From: Bog-756 sp963845485
GTDB taxonomy: Bacteria; Actinomycetota; Acidimicrobiia; Acidimicrobiales; RAAP-2
Reading direction: 5' to 3'
Length of the DNA: 64,000 bases
Assembly: GCA_963845485.1 (NCBI GenBank)
Contig: CAWJSI010000005.1
Span: forward strand, 1-64,000
Position numbers and translations under genes: made by a program. The notes beneath the pieces were generated by a model. That model saw nothing but the letters and a program-made list of their open reading frames with translations, was not told where the DNA came from and did not search any database. This document shows, one piece after another, positions 44,022 through 52,370 of the stretch. Numbering within the stretch: position 1 is the first letter of the stretch; each line of letters opens with the position of its first letter.

Positions 44022-45596
44022 GTGGAGGGCGTGGTCGAAATCGAGGGTGGGCGGGTGCGTGGTGTGCACCGACACGACCACTGGTCCTTCGCCGGAATCC
44101 CCTATGCCGCCTCGCCGGCCGGCCCGGCCCGATTTCGACCGCCAGGCCCACCCGAGCCCTGGACCGGCATCCGCCCCGCCGACCGCTTCGGTCCGGTCGC
44201 CCCCCAGGCCCCGGGCCTGATCGATGTGTCGCTCGGCGGGAAGCCCGAGGTGCAGTCCGAGGACTGCCTCCGTCTCAACATCTGGACGCCGGCCCTCGAC
44301 GGTGCCCGTCGCCCGGTGATGGTCTGGGTCCACGGCGGGTCGTTCGTGGGTGGGTCGGGCTCGGGCGGCCTCTACCGGGGCGGCACCCTGGCCCGGGAGG
44401 GCGACGTCGTCGTCGTCACCATCAACTACCGGCTCGGCATGCTGGGCTTCCTCGCCCACCCGGCCCTCGAGGCCGAGGGTCAGACGTGGCTGGACGGGGA
44501 GGCCTGGACAGGATTCGGCAACTGGGGGCTGGCCGACCAGGTGGCCGCCCTCCGATGGGTCCGTGATCACATCGCCGACTTCGGCGGCGACCCCGGCAAC
44601 GTCACGTTGTTCGGCGAGTCGGCCGGCGGCATGAGTGTGAGCGCCCTCCTCGGGGCCCCTGCGGCCCACGGCCTGTTCCACCGGGCCATCGTGGAGAGTG
44701 GGGGCCCCTACGCCTACACACCCGACCAGGCGGCGTCGGTGACCGAGCAGCTGGCCGACCATCTCGGGGTGCCCCTCACCCGTGAGGCCTTGGAGCAGGT
44801 GCCCGCCGACGCCATGGTCCAAGCGGTGGTCGACTTCGATCAGCGGGGAGGCCACCGGGACGACAGCGGGCTGCTCATGATGCCGGTGGTCGATGGGGGC
44901 CTGCTTCCCGTCGACCCCGCGGTGGCGGTGGCGGCCGGGTCGGTAGCCGACGTCCCTCTGCTCATCGGGACCAACCGCGACGAGATGACCTTCTTCACCC
45001 TCGGTAACCCGACGCTCAACAGCTTGGACCTCGATGGCCTGCGCCGGTGGATGCGCCGGCTCGGACCCGACGACGCGGCCAACGACGCCGTGATCGGAGC
45101 GGTCACCGAGGCCAGGCGGGCCCGGGGCGAGCCCATCACTCCTCGGGACCTGTGGGTGGCCATCGCCACCGAGTACGTCTTCCGGATCCCGTCGCTGCGC
45201 CTGGCCGACGCCCACCGGGAGGCGGCCGAGCCCGGGGTGGGAACCTACGTCTATCTGTTCACGTGGAGCTCACCCATGCTGGACGGCTACCTCGCTTCGT
45301 GCCACGCGCTCGAGATCCCCTTTGTCTTCGGCACGGTCCAGAACCCGGCCGTCCAGGGGTTCTCCGGCGGGGGAGCCGAGCCGCTCGAGCTCTCCTCGGC
45401 CATCCGTCGGGCCTGGACGTCGTTCGCCCACACCGGCACGCCGACCGGGTTCCCCGCCTGGGAGCCCGACCGGCAACCTACCGAGATCCTCGGACCGTGG
45501 CCCGGCCTCCAGGGCAACCTGCACCAGGTGGACCGGCCTCGTGACGAGGAGTTCGAGGCCGTGTCCTCGGTGATGCGGCCGCCGGTGTCCATCTGA
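44022..45596 (+). CDS. Carboxylesterase family B (para-nitrobenzyl esterase-like)
   Basis: The GTG-started 524-residue protein is a type B carboxylesterase of the alpha/beta-hydrolase fold. SEDCLRLNIWTPAL is the conserved EDCL motif. MVWVHGGSFVGGSGSGG forms the oxyanion hole, and NVTLFGESAGGMSVSALL carries the nucleophile Ser near residue 200. The catalytic His is expected in SCHALEIPFVFG near 430. No signal peptide is visible, so it is probably cytoplasmic. It hydrolyses carboxylic esters with unknown natural substrate. It stands alone and is convergent with the SDR gene downstream. Confidence 0.95.
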   Translation: MEGVVEIEGGRVRGVHRHDHWSFAGIPYAASPAGPARFRPPGPPEPWTGIRPADRFGPVAPQAPGLIDVSLGGKPEVQSEDCLRLNIWTPALDGARRPVMVWVHGGSFVGGSGSGGLYRGGTLAREGDVVVVTINYRLGMLGFLAHPALEAEGQTWLDGEAWTGFGNWGLADQVAALRWVRDHIADFGGDPGNVTLFGESAGGMSVSALLGAPAAHGLFHRAIVESGGPYAYTPDQAASVTEQLADHLGVPLTREALEQVPADAMVQAVVDFDQRGGHRDDSGLLMMPVVDGGLLPVDPAVAVAAGSVADVPLLIGTNRDEMTFFTLGNPTLNSLDLDGLRRWMRRLGPDDAANDAVIGAVTEARRARGEPITPRDLWVAIATEYVFRIPSLRLADAHREAAEPGVGTYVYLFTWSSPMLDGYLASCHALEIPFVFGTVQNPAVQGFSGGGAEPLELSSAIRRAWTSFAHTGTPTGFPAWEPDRQPTEILGPWPGLQGNLHQVDRPRDEEFEAVSSVMRPPVSI

Positions 45597-45643
45597 CAGC
45601 TCTGCGGTGAGGGATTCGCCTCGGGCGACCCCGTTCTTCGGGC

Positions 45644-46390
45644 TCAGGCGCTCCAACCGCCACTGAAGCTGAAGAACTGACCGGTCTGGAACCGCGTCCT
45701 GCCTTCGAGAAGTACGGCAGCGAACTCGGCCAGCTCGGACATGGTCCCGAGCCGACGAGCGGGCGTCTGGCTCTCGATGCGGTGGCGACGCTCCGGATCG
45801 GTACCGGCCCCGCTGGCGGCGAGGAAGCCGGGAAAGTCCATGAAGTTGGTACCGATGGCGTTGATGCACAGACCCGACCGGGCGTACTCCTGACCCGTGG
45901 CCCGCACGAGTGCATTGGCTCCGGCCCGGGTGGCCGAGTAGGTCGATACTCCCGGCTCGGGGCGAGCGCCGGTGGCACTGGTAAACACCACGATGTCGCC
46001 CGAGCCCCGGGCCACCATGGGCGGGATCAGGGCTTGGAGCGCATGGAAGACCATGTCCAGGTTGCCCGTCTTGGTGCGCTCCCACTGCTTGTCGGTGATG
46101 TCGAGGAATCGCCCAGTGATGATGCCCGTGCCGGTGACGATGGCGGCCGCGTCGATCCGGCCGAACCGGGCAAGTGCCCGTTCGATCAGCAGTTGGTTGC
46201 CTGGAGCGCCGCGGAGGTCAGCCTCAGAACCCGGAACCACCTCGACCTCACAATCGTCACCCCGCAGCTCACTGACGAGGTCGTCATCTGGGTCGTGGAG
46301 GACCAGGTGATGGTTCCCGGCCAGGCGGCGTGCCAGTTCCGGTCCGACGTAGTCCCCGGTCTGGGTGAGGACGGCCACGCGCTTCTCCAT
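45644..46390 (-). CDS. Short-chain dehydrogenase/reductase family protein, catalytic Lys replaced by Arg
   Basis: The protein has the SDR fold order. RVAVLTQTGDYVGPELARRL replaces the usual TGxxxGIG cofactor loop. DAAAIVTGTGIITGRFLDIT and DIVVFTSATGARPEPGVSTY carry the Ser, and STYSATRAGANALVRATG carries the Tyr but reads YSATR, with Arg where SDR enzymes have the essential Lys. The C-terminus has GQFFSFSGGWSA. The altered cofactor loop and the missing Lys suggest a weak or non-enzymatic member. I chose the ATG at 46390 (248 residues); a TTG at 46447 is the alternative. It stands alone, convergent with the carboxylesterase. Confidence 0.85.
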   Translation of the reverse strand: MEKRVAVLTQTGDYVGPELARRLAGNHHLVLHDPDDDLVSELRGDDCEVEVVPGSEADLRGAPGNQLLIERALARFGRIDAAAIVTGTGIITGRFLDITDKQWERTKTGNLDMVFHALQALIPPMVARGSGDIVVFTSATGARPEPGVSTYSATRAGANALVRATGQEYARSGLCINAIGTNFMDFPGFLAASGAGTDPERRHRIESQTPARRLGTMSELAEFAAVLLEGRTRFQTGQFFSFSGGWSA

Positions 46391-46553
46391 GGGCTCAACG
46401 TAGGTCCGCTGGGCTGCTGGTGCAGGCGATGAGTCGGTGATTGTCAAGCTTGGCTAAGGCTGCATCGGGAGCTGAGACCGCGCCTACCACCTAGAGTTTT
46501 GACATGGTCACCGGGAACAAAGGAAGGTCGACGCCGACTGCAGTGAGTACGAC

Positions 46554-46627
46554 GGGGACGTAGCCCAATTGGCAGAGGCAGGGCGCTTAAACCGCCTCCA
46601 GTGAGGGTTCGAGTCCCTCCGTCCCCA
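46554..46627 (+). tRNA. tRNA-Leu(UAA) with a short variable arm
   Basis: The 74-base sequence folds as a cloverleaf: acceptor GGGGACG with CGTCCCC, a three-pair D stem, an anticodon stem GGGCG with CGCCT closing the loop CTTAAAC, and a T stem GAGGG with CCCTC closing TTCGAGT. With U33 fixed, the anticodon is UAA, which reads UUA leucine codons, and the discriminator base is A as leucyl-tRNA synthetase prefers. The variable region is only five bases, although bacterial tRNA-Leu normally has a long arm. The 3' CCA is not encoded. The cloverleaf is certain; the amino-acid identity is likely but unproven. Confidence 0.88.
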
Positions 46628-46779
46628 CCCAGAAGCTGGCGCGGTCTGTCAGTCGATCGGTGCCTATCGGCAGGTCAGCGCGCTGTTATGGAGACCCTGG
46701 CCGCGCCCGCCCGCGCCCGGCTGGGACGGTCCCAGAGCGCCTGGAAGCGCAGGTGGCCCTGGGGTGGGATAGTGCTGCC

Positions 46780-47913
46780 ATGCACTCGGCGGCACGACCG
46801 ATGATCGCGGTGGGTGCGTTAGTGATGCTCCTGGTGGGCGCAGCGGGTGGAGTGACACTGGCCGCCGTCCCCGCAGGCGCGGCCACTCCGGCCGCGGCAC
46901 CGACGGTTTGGCTCTGTCGGCCCGGGCTTGCCAACAACCCTTGCACGGCCAGCCTCACGGCCAGGGTCGTTCGGGCCAACGGGACTACCCGCCTCCAGCG
47001 GACCCGCCAACCCAAGAACCCGCCGATCGACTGCTTCTACGTCTACCCGACCGTCAGTACCCAGTCGACGGTGAACGCCAACCTCCACATCGATCCTCAG
47101 GAACGATTCGTCGCCCGGGCCCAGGCTTCGCGGTTCTCCCAGGTCTGTCGGGTCTATGCGCCGATGTATCCCCAGCTGACGGTGTCCGCCATCAAGGGGG
47201 CGATCAGCCCGCAGGCCGCGGTGATCGCCTACCTCGGGGTGCTGTCGGCCTGGAACAACTACCTCGCCCACTACAACAAGGGTCGCGGCGTGGTCCTGAT
47301 CGGACACTCACAGGGAGCCTCGCTCCTCATTGCCCTCATCAAGCGGGAGATCGACCCGAACGCATCGCAACGCCACCTGCTGGTGTCGGCCCTCTTGATG
47401 GGCGGGAACGTGACCGTGCCGGTCGGCCGGACCGTGGGCGGCGACTTCGCCCACATCCCTGCATGCCAGTCCAACTCCCAGACCGGCTGTGTGGTGGCCT
47501 ACTCCACGTTTGCCACCCCACCTCCCGCTGACGCGTTCTTCGGTCGGGTCGGCACGAGCATCGGCTCGACGGTCGGCGGGTCGGTGACCGCCACCGCCGG
47601 CCTGCAGATCCTCTGCACCAATCCGGCCGACCTCAAAGGTGGCACGAGACCGCTCACCCCCTATTTCCCGAGCAGCGCGCCACGGACGCCGTGGGTCACG
47701 TATCCGAACCTCTACACGTCGAGCTGCGAGTCGACCGGTGGGGCCACCTGGCTGCAGGTGAACGACATCGCCGGGCCCCGGGACAAGCGGCCGGTGGTCG
47801 GGCCCAGCCCGACCCTCGGGCCCCGCTGGGGGCTGCATCTGGACGATGTCAACCTGGCCCTCGGCAACCTGGTCGCCATCGTGCACGACGAGTCGGTCGC
47901 CTACGCCCGATGA
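46780..47913 (+). CDS. DUF3089 family secreted alpha/beta hydrolase
   Basis: The ATG at 46780 opens a 377-residue precursor with a signal peptide (MIAVGALVMLLVGAAGGVTL, cut near AGA). The mature part matches DUF3089: VWLCRPGLANNPC, IDCFYVYPTVSTQ, FSQVCRVYAPMYPQLT and GVVLIGHSQGASLLIALIKR with the Ser nucleophile (about residue 175). CQSNSQTGCVVAYSTFATPP and the C-terminal HLDDVNLALGNLVAIVHDE follow. Several Cys pairs point to disulfides outside the cell. It is a likely esterase or lipase; its natural substrate is unknown. The frame is open to 46660, but the earlier residues do not fit a signal peptide. Confidence 0.9.
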   Translation: MHSAARPMIAVGALVMLLVGAAGGVTLAAVPAGAATPAAAPTVWLCRPGLANNPCTASLTARVVRANGTTRLQRTRQPKNPPIDCFYVYPTVSTQSTVNANLHIDPQERFVARAQASRFSQVCRVYAPMYPQLTVSAIKGAISPQAAVIAYLGVLSAWNNYLAHYNKGRGVVLIGHSQGASLLIALIKREIDPNASQRHLLVSALLMGGNVTVPVGRTVGGDFAHIPACQSNSQTGCVVAYSTFATPPPADAFFGRVGTSIGSTVGGSVTATAGLQILCTNPADLKGGTRPLTPYFPSSAPRTPWVTYPNLYTSSCESTGGATWLQVNDIAGPRDKRPVVGPSPTLGPRWGLHLDDVNLALGNLVAIVHDESVAYAR

Positions 47914-47945
47914 GCCAACCGGTACGTCGGTAACGCGACCGTGCC

Positions 47946-47993
47946 CGTCCCGATGGATGGGCCGTCGGGACGACGGGTGGGACGAACCGTCGT
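47946..47993. terminator. Two overlapping hairpins between convergent genes
   Basis: CGTCCCGA at 47946-47953 pairs with TCGGGACG at 47965-47972, and ACGACGG at 47970-47976 pairs with CCGTCGT at 47987-47993. They lie between the plus-strand DUF3089 gene (ends 47913) and the minus-strand membrane protein gene (ends 47996). A bidirectional terminator is plausible, but neither side has a long T run. Confidence 0.4.
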
Positions 47994-47995
47994 TC

Positions 47996-48841
47996 TCAGC
48001 CCAGTTCGGGTTGCCTGAGGAACTCCACCAACCGGTCACGCCGTCTCCGGATGAGCCCGAGCCCGGCCCGGTGGCCGAGGAAGAAGGCCGTAGCTGACAG
48101 CACGGCGGTGATGCCGACTCCGATGGCCAGCTCGCTGTCGGGTATGCGAGCACTGGTGCCGTGGTCGGTGGCCACGATCCAGGCCACGAAGGCCGGTGCG
48201 GCCAGCAGGTTGATGATGGCCGGCACGAGGGCGTAGGGGAGGAGGCAGAGGGTGGCCCAGCGCACCACCATCCGACCGACCGGTCGTCGGTGTCGCCACC
48301 GGTCGGCCAGGGGCAACGGGTGGTACGGGTAGTAGATGCCCAACCAGCCGGCGATGCCCAGGCTGCCGATGGGGACCACGATGATGCCGATGATGGTCAC
48401 GACGGTCGTCGTCCAGCGCTCCCGGTCGATGCCGATGCCGATGGCCACGAGCACGCAGAGGGGGGTGACCAGCAGCCACAGCACGGCGTTCTTGGCGTAG
48501 ATGAGCCGGCGGAGGGCGGCGGGATCGTCGATGGCCGCCACGGTCCGGTCGGCATCGGAGCCGAGGATGTTGGTGGCCGGCACGTCGGCCAGCATCCAGG
48601 TGGCCATGACCACGGGGAAGGCCAGGGCCCCGTGCAGACTGAACAGGAGGTCCTGGAGGGGTACCGGCAACCACAGCCAGGCCACGGTGACGAGGCTGGC
48701 GTTGACCGCCACCACCAGCGGTGCTTCGAACGGTGGGGTGAAGGCCCGGCGGAGCTCGATGCGGAAGGCATCCTGATAGGACGCCGGCAGCACCGGACCC
48801 GTTGGGCCGCTCTCGCCCTCTGCGATCATCCCGCTCGCCAT
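47996..48841 (-). CDS. Integral membrane protein, unknown function
   Basis: The 281-residue protein has six or seven hydrophobic helices. The first are APLVVAVNASLVTVAWLWLP and LLFSLHGALAFPVVMATWML; others are AVLWLLVTPLCVLVAIGIGI, TVVTIIGIIVVPIGSLGIAG and ATLCLLPYALVPAIINLLAA. A polar loop holds ATNILGSDADRTVAAIDDPA and another holds GIYYPYHPLPLADRWRHRRP, motifs that resemble ABC-type membrane subunits of unknown export systems. No ATPase gene is adjacent. I do not recognise the family and assign no function. Confidence 0.8.
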   Translation of the reverse strand: MASGMIAEGESGPTGPVLPASYQDAFRIELRRAFTPPFEAPLVVAVNASLVTVAWLWLPVPLQDLLFSLHGALAFPVVMATWMLADVPATNILGSDADRTVAAIDDPAALRRLIYAKNAVLWLLVTPLCVLVAIGIGIDRERWTTTVVTIIGIIVVPIGSLGIAGWLGIYYPYHPLPLADRWRHRRPVGRMVVRWATLCLLPYALVPAIINLLAAPAFVAWIVATDHGTSARIPDSELAIGVGITAVLSATAFFLGHRAGLGLIRRRRDRLVEFLRQPELG

Positions 48842-48925
48842 GCCGTCAAGCTACGTGGCACCAGCCGTTCCGGGACTGATGGCTACGCCACCCGTGCCAT
48901 GGCGGGCACCCGCGTCGAAACGCCG

Positions 48926-48965
48926 GAGGCTACCCCTGGGCACCGGCCGCACCAGGGGTAGCCTC
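48926..48965. repeat. Perfect 14-bp inverted repeat with 12-base loop, between divergent genes
   Basis: GAGGCTACCCCTGG at 48926-48939 is matched perfectly by CCAGGGGTAGCCTC at 48952-48965. The hairpin lies between the divergent membrane protein (starts 48841, minus) and DinB (starts 49051, plus) genes, so it cannot be a simple terminator of either. It may be an operator, a 5' leader stem or a small element. No neighbouring sequence repeats it in the window. Confidence 0.75.
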
Positions 48966-49050
48966 GAAGCGGGCGTCGGGTCCGGTCGGCTCCCTCGCCG
49001 GCCGGTCGGGAGCGACGGATGGACCCGGGGTCGAACCAGAGGAGGGTGCC

Positions 49051-49569
49051 GTGGTCGAGGACATCGTGGACAGCCGTCGCACCGAGCCCCCGTACCTGCT
49101 CGACGAGCGGGCCATGTTGGAAGGCTGGCTGGAGTTCCATCGCACCACGCTCCTCTTCAAATGCGAGGGACTCGACGATGCGGCCCGGAAGGCCCGTCCG
49201 GTCCCGACCTCCCTCCTCTCCCTGCACGGCCTGGTCCGCCACATGGCCGAGGTCGAGCGCAACTGGTTCCGCCGGGCCCTGCTCGATGAGCCCGACGCAC
49301 CCGACGTCTGGGCCAGCTCCGGGGAGTACGACGGTGAGTTCCTCGCCCTCGACGACGCTGACTGGGAGGAGGACGTCGCGGCCTGGGAGGCCGAGTGTCA
49401 GGCCTCGCGCCACGCCGCTGGGCCCTTCGACCTCGACCACACCGGGACGCGGCAGGGGGAGCGGTGCTCGTTGCGCTGGATCTACAACCACATGATCGAG
49501 GAGTACGCCCGCCACAACGGGCACGCCGACCTGGTCCGGGAGTTGGTGGACGGCGCCGTCGGCTGGTGA
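49051..49569 (+). CDS. DinB-like (DUF664) four-helix-bundle protein
   Basis: The GTG-started 172-residue protein fits the DinB/DUF664 branch. It opens with PYLLDERAMLEGWLEFHRTT. LLSLHGLVRHMAEVERNWFR holds the first metal-binding His and YNHMIEEYARHNGHADLVRE the last two, spaced as in the family. These proteins bind Zn or Ni, and some act as bacillithiol- or mycothiol-dependent transferases. In actinobacteria a mycothiol-dependent role is possible but not shown. It is transcribed away from the upstream membrane protein. Confidence 0.9.
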   Translation: MVEDIVDSRRTEPPYLLDERAMLEGWLEFHRTTLLFKCEGLDDAARKARPVPTSLLSLHGLVRHMAEVERNWFRRALLDEPDAPDVWASSGEYDGEFLALDDADWEEDVAAWEAECQASRHAAGPFDLDHTGTRQGERCSLRWIYNHMIEEYARHNGHADLVRELVDGAVGW

Positions 49570-49646
49570 ATCCGAGGTGATCCCGGTGGAGCCTGCACCG
49601 GCCGATCGACCGGACCTCCAAGCATCTCCGCGGGGTTAGCGCCGAT

Positions 49647-50627
49647 TCAGAGCGCGGCAGCCTCGCTCAACGGCCGTCGCCGCTCGCCTGATCCGGCCCG
49701 CGAGATCCACACCGGGTCCCCGGCGGCCAGGTCGATCTCGGCGGCGGCCCCTCGGCTGAGCTGCACCCAGGTGGGCTCGCCCCGGTCCATCTGGACGTCC
49801 ACCCGCACCTCGAAGCCGAGATGGGTGACCCGCTCCACCGTTCCGGCGTACTGGCCCACGCCCTGGTCGCGGTGGATGACCAGGTCGTGGGGACGGACCC
49901 AGGAGCCATCGAGCTGGGTGGCCGGGCCGAGGAACTTCATGACGAACTCGTTGGTCGGATGGTCGTACATCTCGGCGGGACGGCCGATCTGCTCCAGCCG
50001 CCCCTGGTTGATGATGGCCAGGTTGTCGGCCACCTCCATGGCCTCTTCCTGGTCGTGGGTGACCAGCACGGTGGTGACCGAGATCTTCTCGTGCAGGTCC
50101 CGCAGCCAGACCCGCAGCTCCTGGCGGACCTGGGCGTCGAGGGCGCCGAAGGGCTCGTCGAGCAACAGGAGCTGGGGCTCGATGGCCAGAGCCCGGGCCA
50201 GGGCCATGCGTTGGCGTTGGCCACCGGACAGCTGGGAGGGGTAGCGGTCGGCCAGATGGTCGATCTTGACCAGGTCGAGGAGCTCGTCGACCTTGGCCCG
50301 GATCTCGGCTTTGGGGCGCTTGCGGACCTCCAGCCCGAAGGCCACGTTCTTGCGCACGGTGAGATGGCGGAAGGGTGCGTAGTGCTGGAAGCAGAAGCCG
50401 ATGCCCCGGTCGCGCACGGGGACCTGGGTGACGTCCTCGCCGTCGAACTCGACGGTCCCCGAGTCGGGTACCTCCAGTCCCGCCACCACCCGGAGCAGCG
50501 TGGACTTGCCGCCCCCGCTCGGGCCGAGCAGGGCGGTGAGTGAGCCGTTCGGGACCTCGAGACTCACGTCGTCGAGAGCAAGGGCAGTTCCGAATCGCTT
50601 GGAGACTGATCGGATCGTGATCGCCAT
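49647..50627 (-). CDS. cysA: Sulfate/thiosulfate ABC transporter ATP-binding subunit
   Basis: The 326-residue ATPase energises sulfate or thiosulfate uptake. It has Walker A GPSGGGKST (35-43), the Q loop in FCFQHYAPFRHLTV, the ABC signature LSGGQRQRMALARAL (133-147), Walker B LLLLDEPFGALD and the switch His in VLVTHDQEEAM. A TOBE-like C-terminal domain (about 240-326) ends the protein and is shorter than in E. coli CysA. It is the last gene of a four-gene minus-strand operon with its binding protein and two permeases, and overlaps the preceding cysW by 64 bases. Confidence 0.95.
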   Translation of the reverse strand: MAITIRSVSKRFGTALALDDVSLEVPNGSLTALLGPSGGGKSTLLRVVAGLEVPDSGTVEFDGEDVTQVPVRDRGIGFCFQHYAPFRHLTVRKNVAFGLEVRKRPKAEIRAKVDELLDLVKIDHLADRYPSQLSGGQRQRMALARALAIEPQLLLLDEPFGALDAQVRQELRVWLRDLHEKISVTTVLVTHDQEEAMEVADNLAIINQGRLEQIGRPAEMYDHPTNEFVMKFLGPATQLDGSWVRPHDLVIHRDQGVGQYAGTVERVTHLGFEVRVDVQMDRGEPTWVQLSRGAAAEIDLAAGDPVWISRAGSGERRRPLSEAAAL

Positions 50628-51439
50628 CGTGGGGTCCTCCTCTCCTTGGTTCGGTCGTTACGGTCGGCGCCCACCACAGCGAGGACGCCCAGCGCCACCA
50701 GGGCGAGGATGACCGCGCCCGAGTAGGCGGCTACGAGGTCGAGATTCTCCACGCCGTCCTGGATGAACAGGGTCATGGTGTCGGTCTTGCCGGCGATCAG
50801 TCCGGAGACCACGGCCACGGCCCCGAACTCGCCGATCACCCGGGCCGTGGTCAGGGTCACACCGTAGGCCAGGCTGCTGCGGATGGAGGGAAGGGTGACC
50901 CGTCGGAAGACGGTGAAGGGGGCAGCACCGAGGGTGGTGGCGGCCTGTTCCTGGTCGGTGCCGATCTCTTGGAGGACCGGGAGCACCTCGCGCACCACAT
51001 AGGGCAGGGCCACGGTGGCCGAGGCCATGACGATGCCGGGGAACGAGAAGATGATGGTGATGCCGTGGGCGTCCAGCCAGTTGCCGAACCACCCGGTCTT
51101 CCCGTAGACGAGGACGAGGGCGATCCCCACCACGACCGGGGAGACGGCCAGGGGCAGGTCGACGAAGGCGTCGAGCAGCCACGCACCGGGGAACCGGTGC
51201 CGGGCGAGGATCAGGGCCACGCCCACCCCGAAGACCGTGTCGAGGGGGACGGCGATCAACACCACCAAGAAGGTGAGCCAGAGGGCGTGGAGGGCGTCGG
51301 GGGTGGTGACGGCATCCCAGGCCCGGCCGAAGCCGTGCTGGAAGGCGCGGTAGAAGATGGACCCGACGGGGATGAGGACGAGCACCCCGAGGTAGCCGAG
51401 GGCGACGATCCGCAGGGGCCACCGCCAGCGCCCGGTCAC
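50564..51439 (-). CDS. cysW: Sulfate ABC transporter permease CysW
   Basis: The 291-residue membrane protein has six hydrophobic segments and the ABC permease EAA loop EQAATTLGAAPFTVFRRVTLP, which docks the CysA ATPase. The C-terminal TLFIQDGVENLDLVAAYSGA is typical of the sulfate family (CysW). The polar C-terminal 30 residues overlap the cysA start. It forms the channel together with CysT, with which it is operonic and separated by 43 bases. Confidence 0.93.
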   Translation of the reverse strand: MTGRWRWPLRIVALGYLGVLVLIPVGSIFYRAFQHGFGRAWDAVTTPDALHALWLTFLVVLIAVPLDTVFGVGVALILARHRFPGAWLLDAFVDLPLAVSPVVVGIALVLVYGKTGWFGNWLDAHGITIIFSFPGIVMASATVALPYVVREVLPVLQEIGTDQEQAATTLGAAPFTVFRRVTLPSIRSSLAYGVTLTTARVIGEFGAVAVVSGLIAGKTDTMTLFIQDGVENLDLVAAYSGAVILALVALGVLAVVGADRNDRTKERRTPRWRSRSDQSPSDSELPLLSTT

Positions 51440-51482
51440 CGTGCCGCCTTCCGCCTGTGGCCCCGTCGCATCCGGCCCGATC

Positions 51483-52370
51483 TCATATGGCGTCGCTCAC
51501 GTTGAAGCGCCGCCGCAGGAGCCCGATGAGCAACAACACGATGAGGGCGATGAGGACGAGTACCACCGACACGGCCGCCGCCGCCCCCAGCTCGTCGCTC
51601 TGGGAGAGGCTGAAGATCCACGAGGAGGAGACCTCGGTCTTGAAGGGCACGTTGCCCGAGATGAGCACCACGGAGCCGTACTCGCCGATGGCCCGGGCGA
51701 AGGCCAGGCCCGCCCCGGCCAGCATGGCCGGCGCCAGGCTGGGCAGGATGATCCGCCACAGCACCCGGGTGGACGACGCCCCGAGCGAGGCGGCGGCCTC
51801 TTCGGTCTCCCGGTCGAGTTCGGCCAGCACGGGCTGGACCGACCGCACCGAGAAGGGCAGCGTGACAAAGGCCAGGGCGAACAGGATGCCCCAGCGGGTG
51901 TTGGCCACGTCCAGGTGGAACGGGCTGTTCGGCCCGTAGAGGGTGAGGAGGGTGAGCCCGGCGACGATGGTGGGCAGGGCGAAGGGCAGGTCGATCACGG
52001 CATTGACGGCGGCCTTACCCCGGAAGTCGTCCCGGACCAGCACCCAGGCGATGACCAAGCCGGCCACGGCGTTGAAGGCAGCCACGGCGAGCGACGAGAC
52101 CAGGGTGAGTTTGAACGCCGCCACCGCCTCGGGCTGGCTGACCGCCGCCCAGAAGGCACCCCACCCCCCGCTGAAGGCGTGGGCCACGAGGGCGGCCAGG
52201 GGCAGGACGACCAGGAGGCTCAGGTAGGTGACGGCCAGCGTGGGCCCGGCCACCCGACCGACGGCCCGACGGGTGGTGTGGCGGTGACGCGGGGAGGCTC
52301 CCGCTCCGGCCAGGGTGGCCGGAGCCGGGAGGGCTGGGGCCTCTGCCTCAGCTACTGGAGGTGGAGACAC
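51483..52370 (-). CDS. cysT: Sulfate ABC transporter permease CysT (CysU)
   Basis: This is the second permease of the sulfate transporter, with the six-helix fold and the EAA loop RETEEAAASLGASSTRVLWR. The GEYGSVVLISGNVPFKTEVS region after it is a CysT signature. The frame is open to 52445, which would overlap the binding-protein gene by 98 bases; the GTG at 52370 overlaps by 23 and gives about 295 residues. The N-terminal 50 residues before the first helix are variable. It pairs with CysW to form the sulfate pore. Confidence 0.9.
   Translation of the reverse strand: MSPPPVAEAEAPALPAPATLAGAGASPRHRHTTRRAVGRVAGPTLAVTYLSLLVVLPLAALVAHAFSGGWGAFWAAVSQPEAVAAFKLTLVSSLAVAAFNAVAGLVIAWVLVRDDFRGKAAVNAVIDLPFALPTIVAGLTLLTLYGPNSPFHLDVANTRWGILFALAFVTLPFSVRSVQPVLAELDRETEEAAASLGASSTRVLWRIILPSLAPAMLAGAGLAFARAIGEYGSVVLISGNVPFKTEVSSSWIFSLSQSDELGAAAAVSVVLVLIALIVLLLIGLLRRRFNVSDAI

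Noticed and set aside
46501..46560. Second tRNA or an integration site at the tRNA
   Set aside because: Only one cloverleaf is present, no integrase gene lies near, and no duplicated tRNA end was seen in the window.
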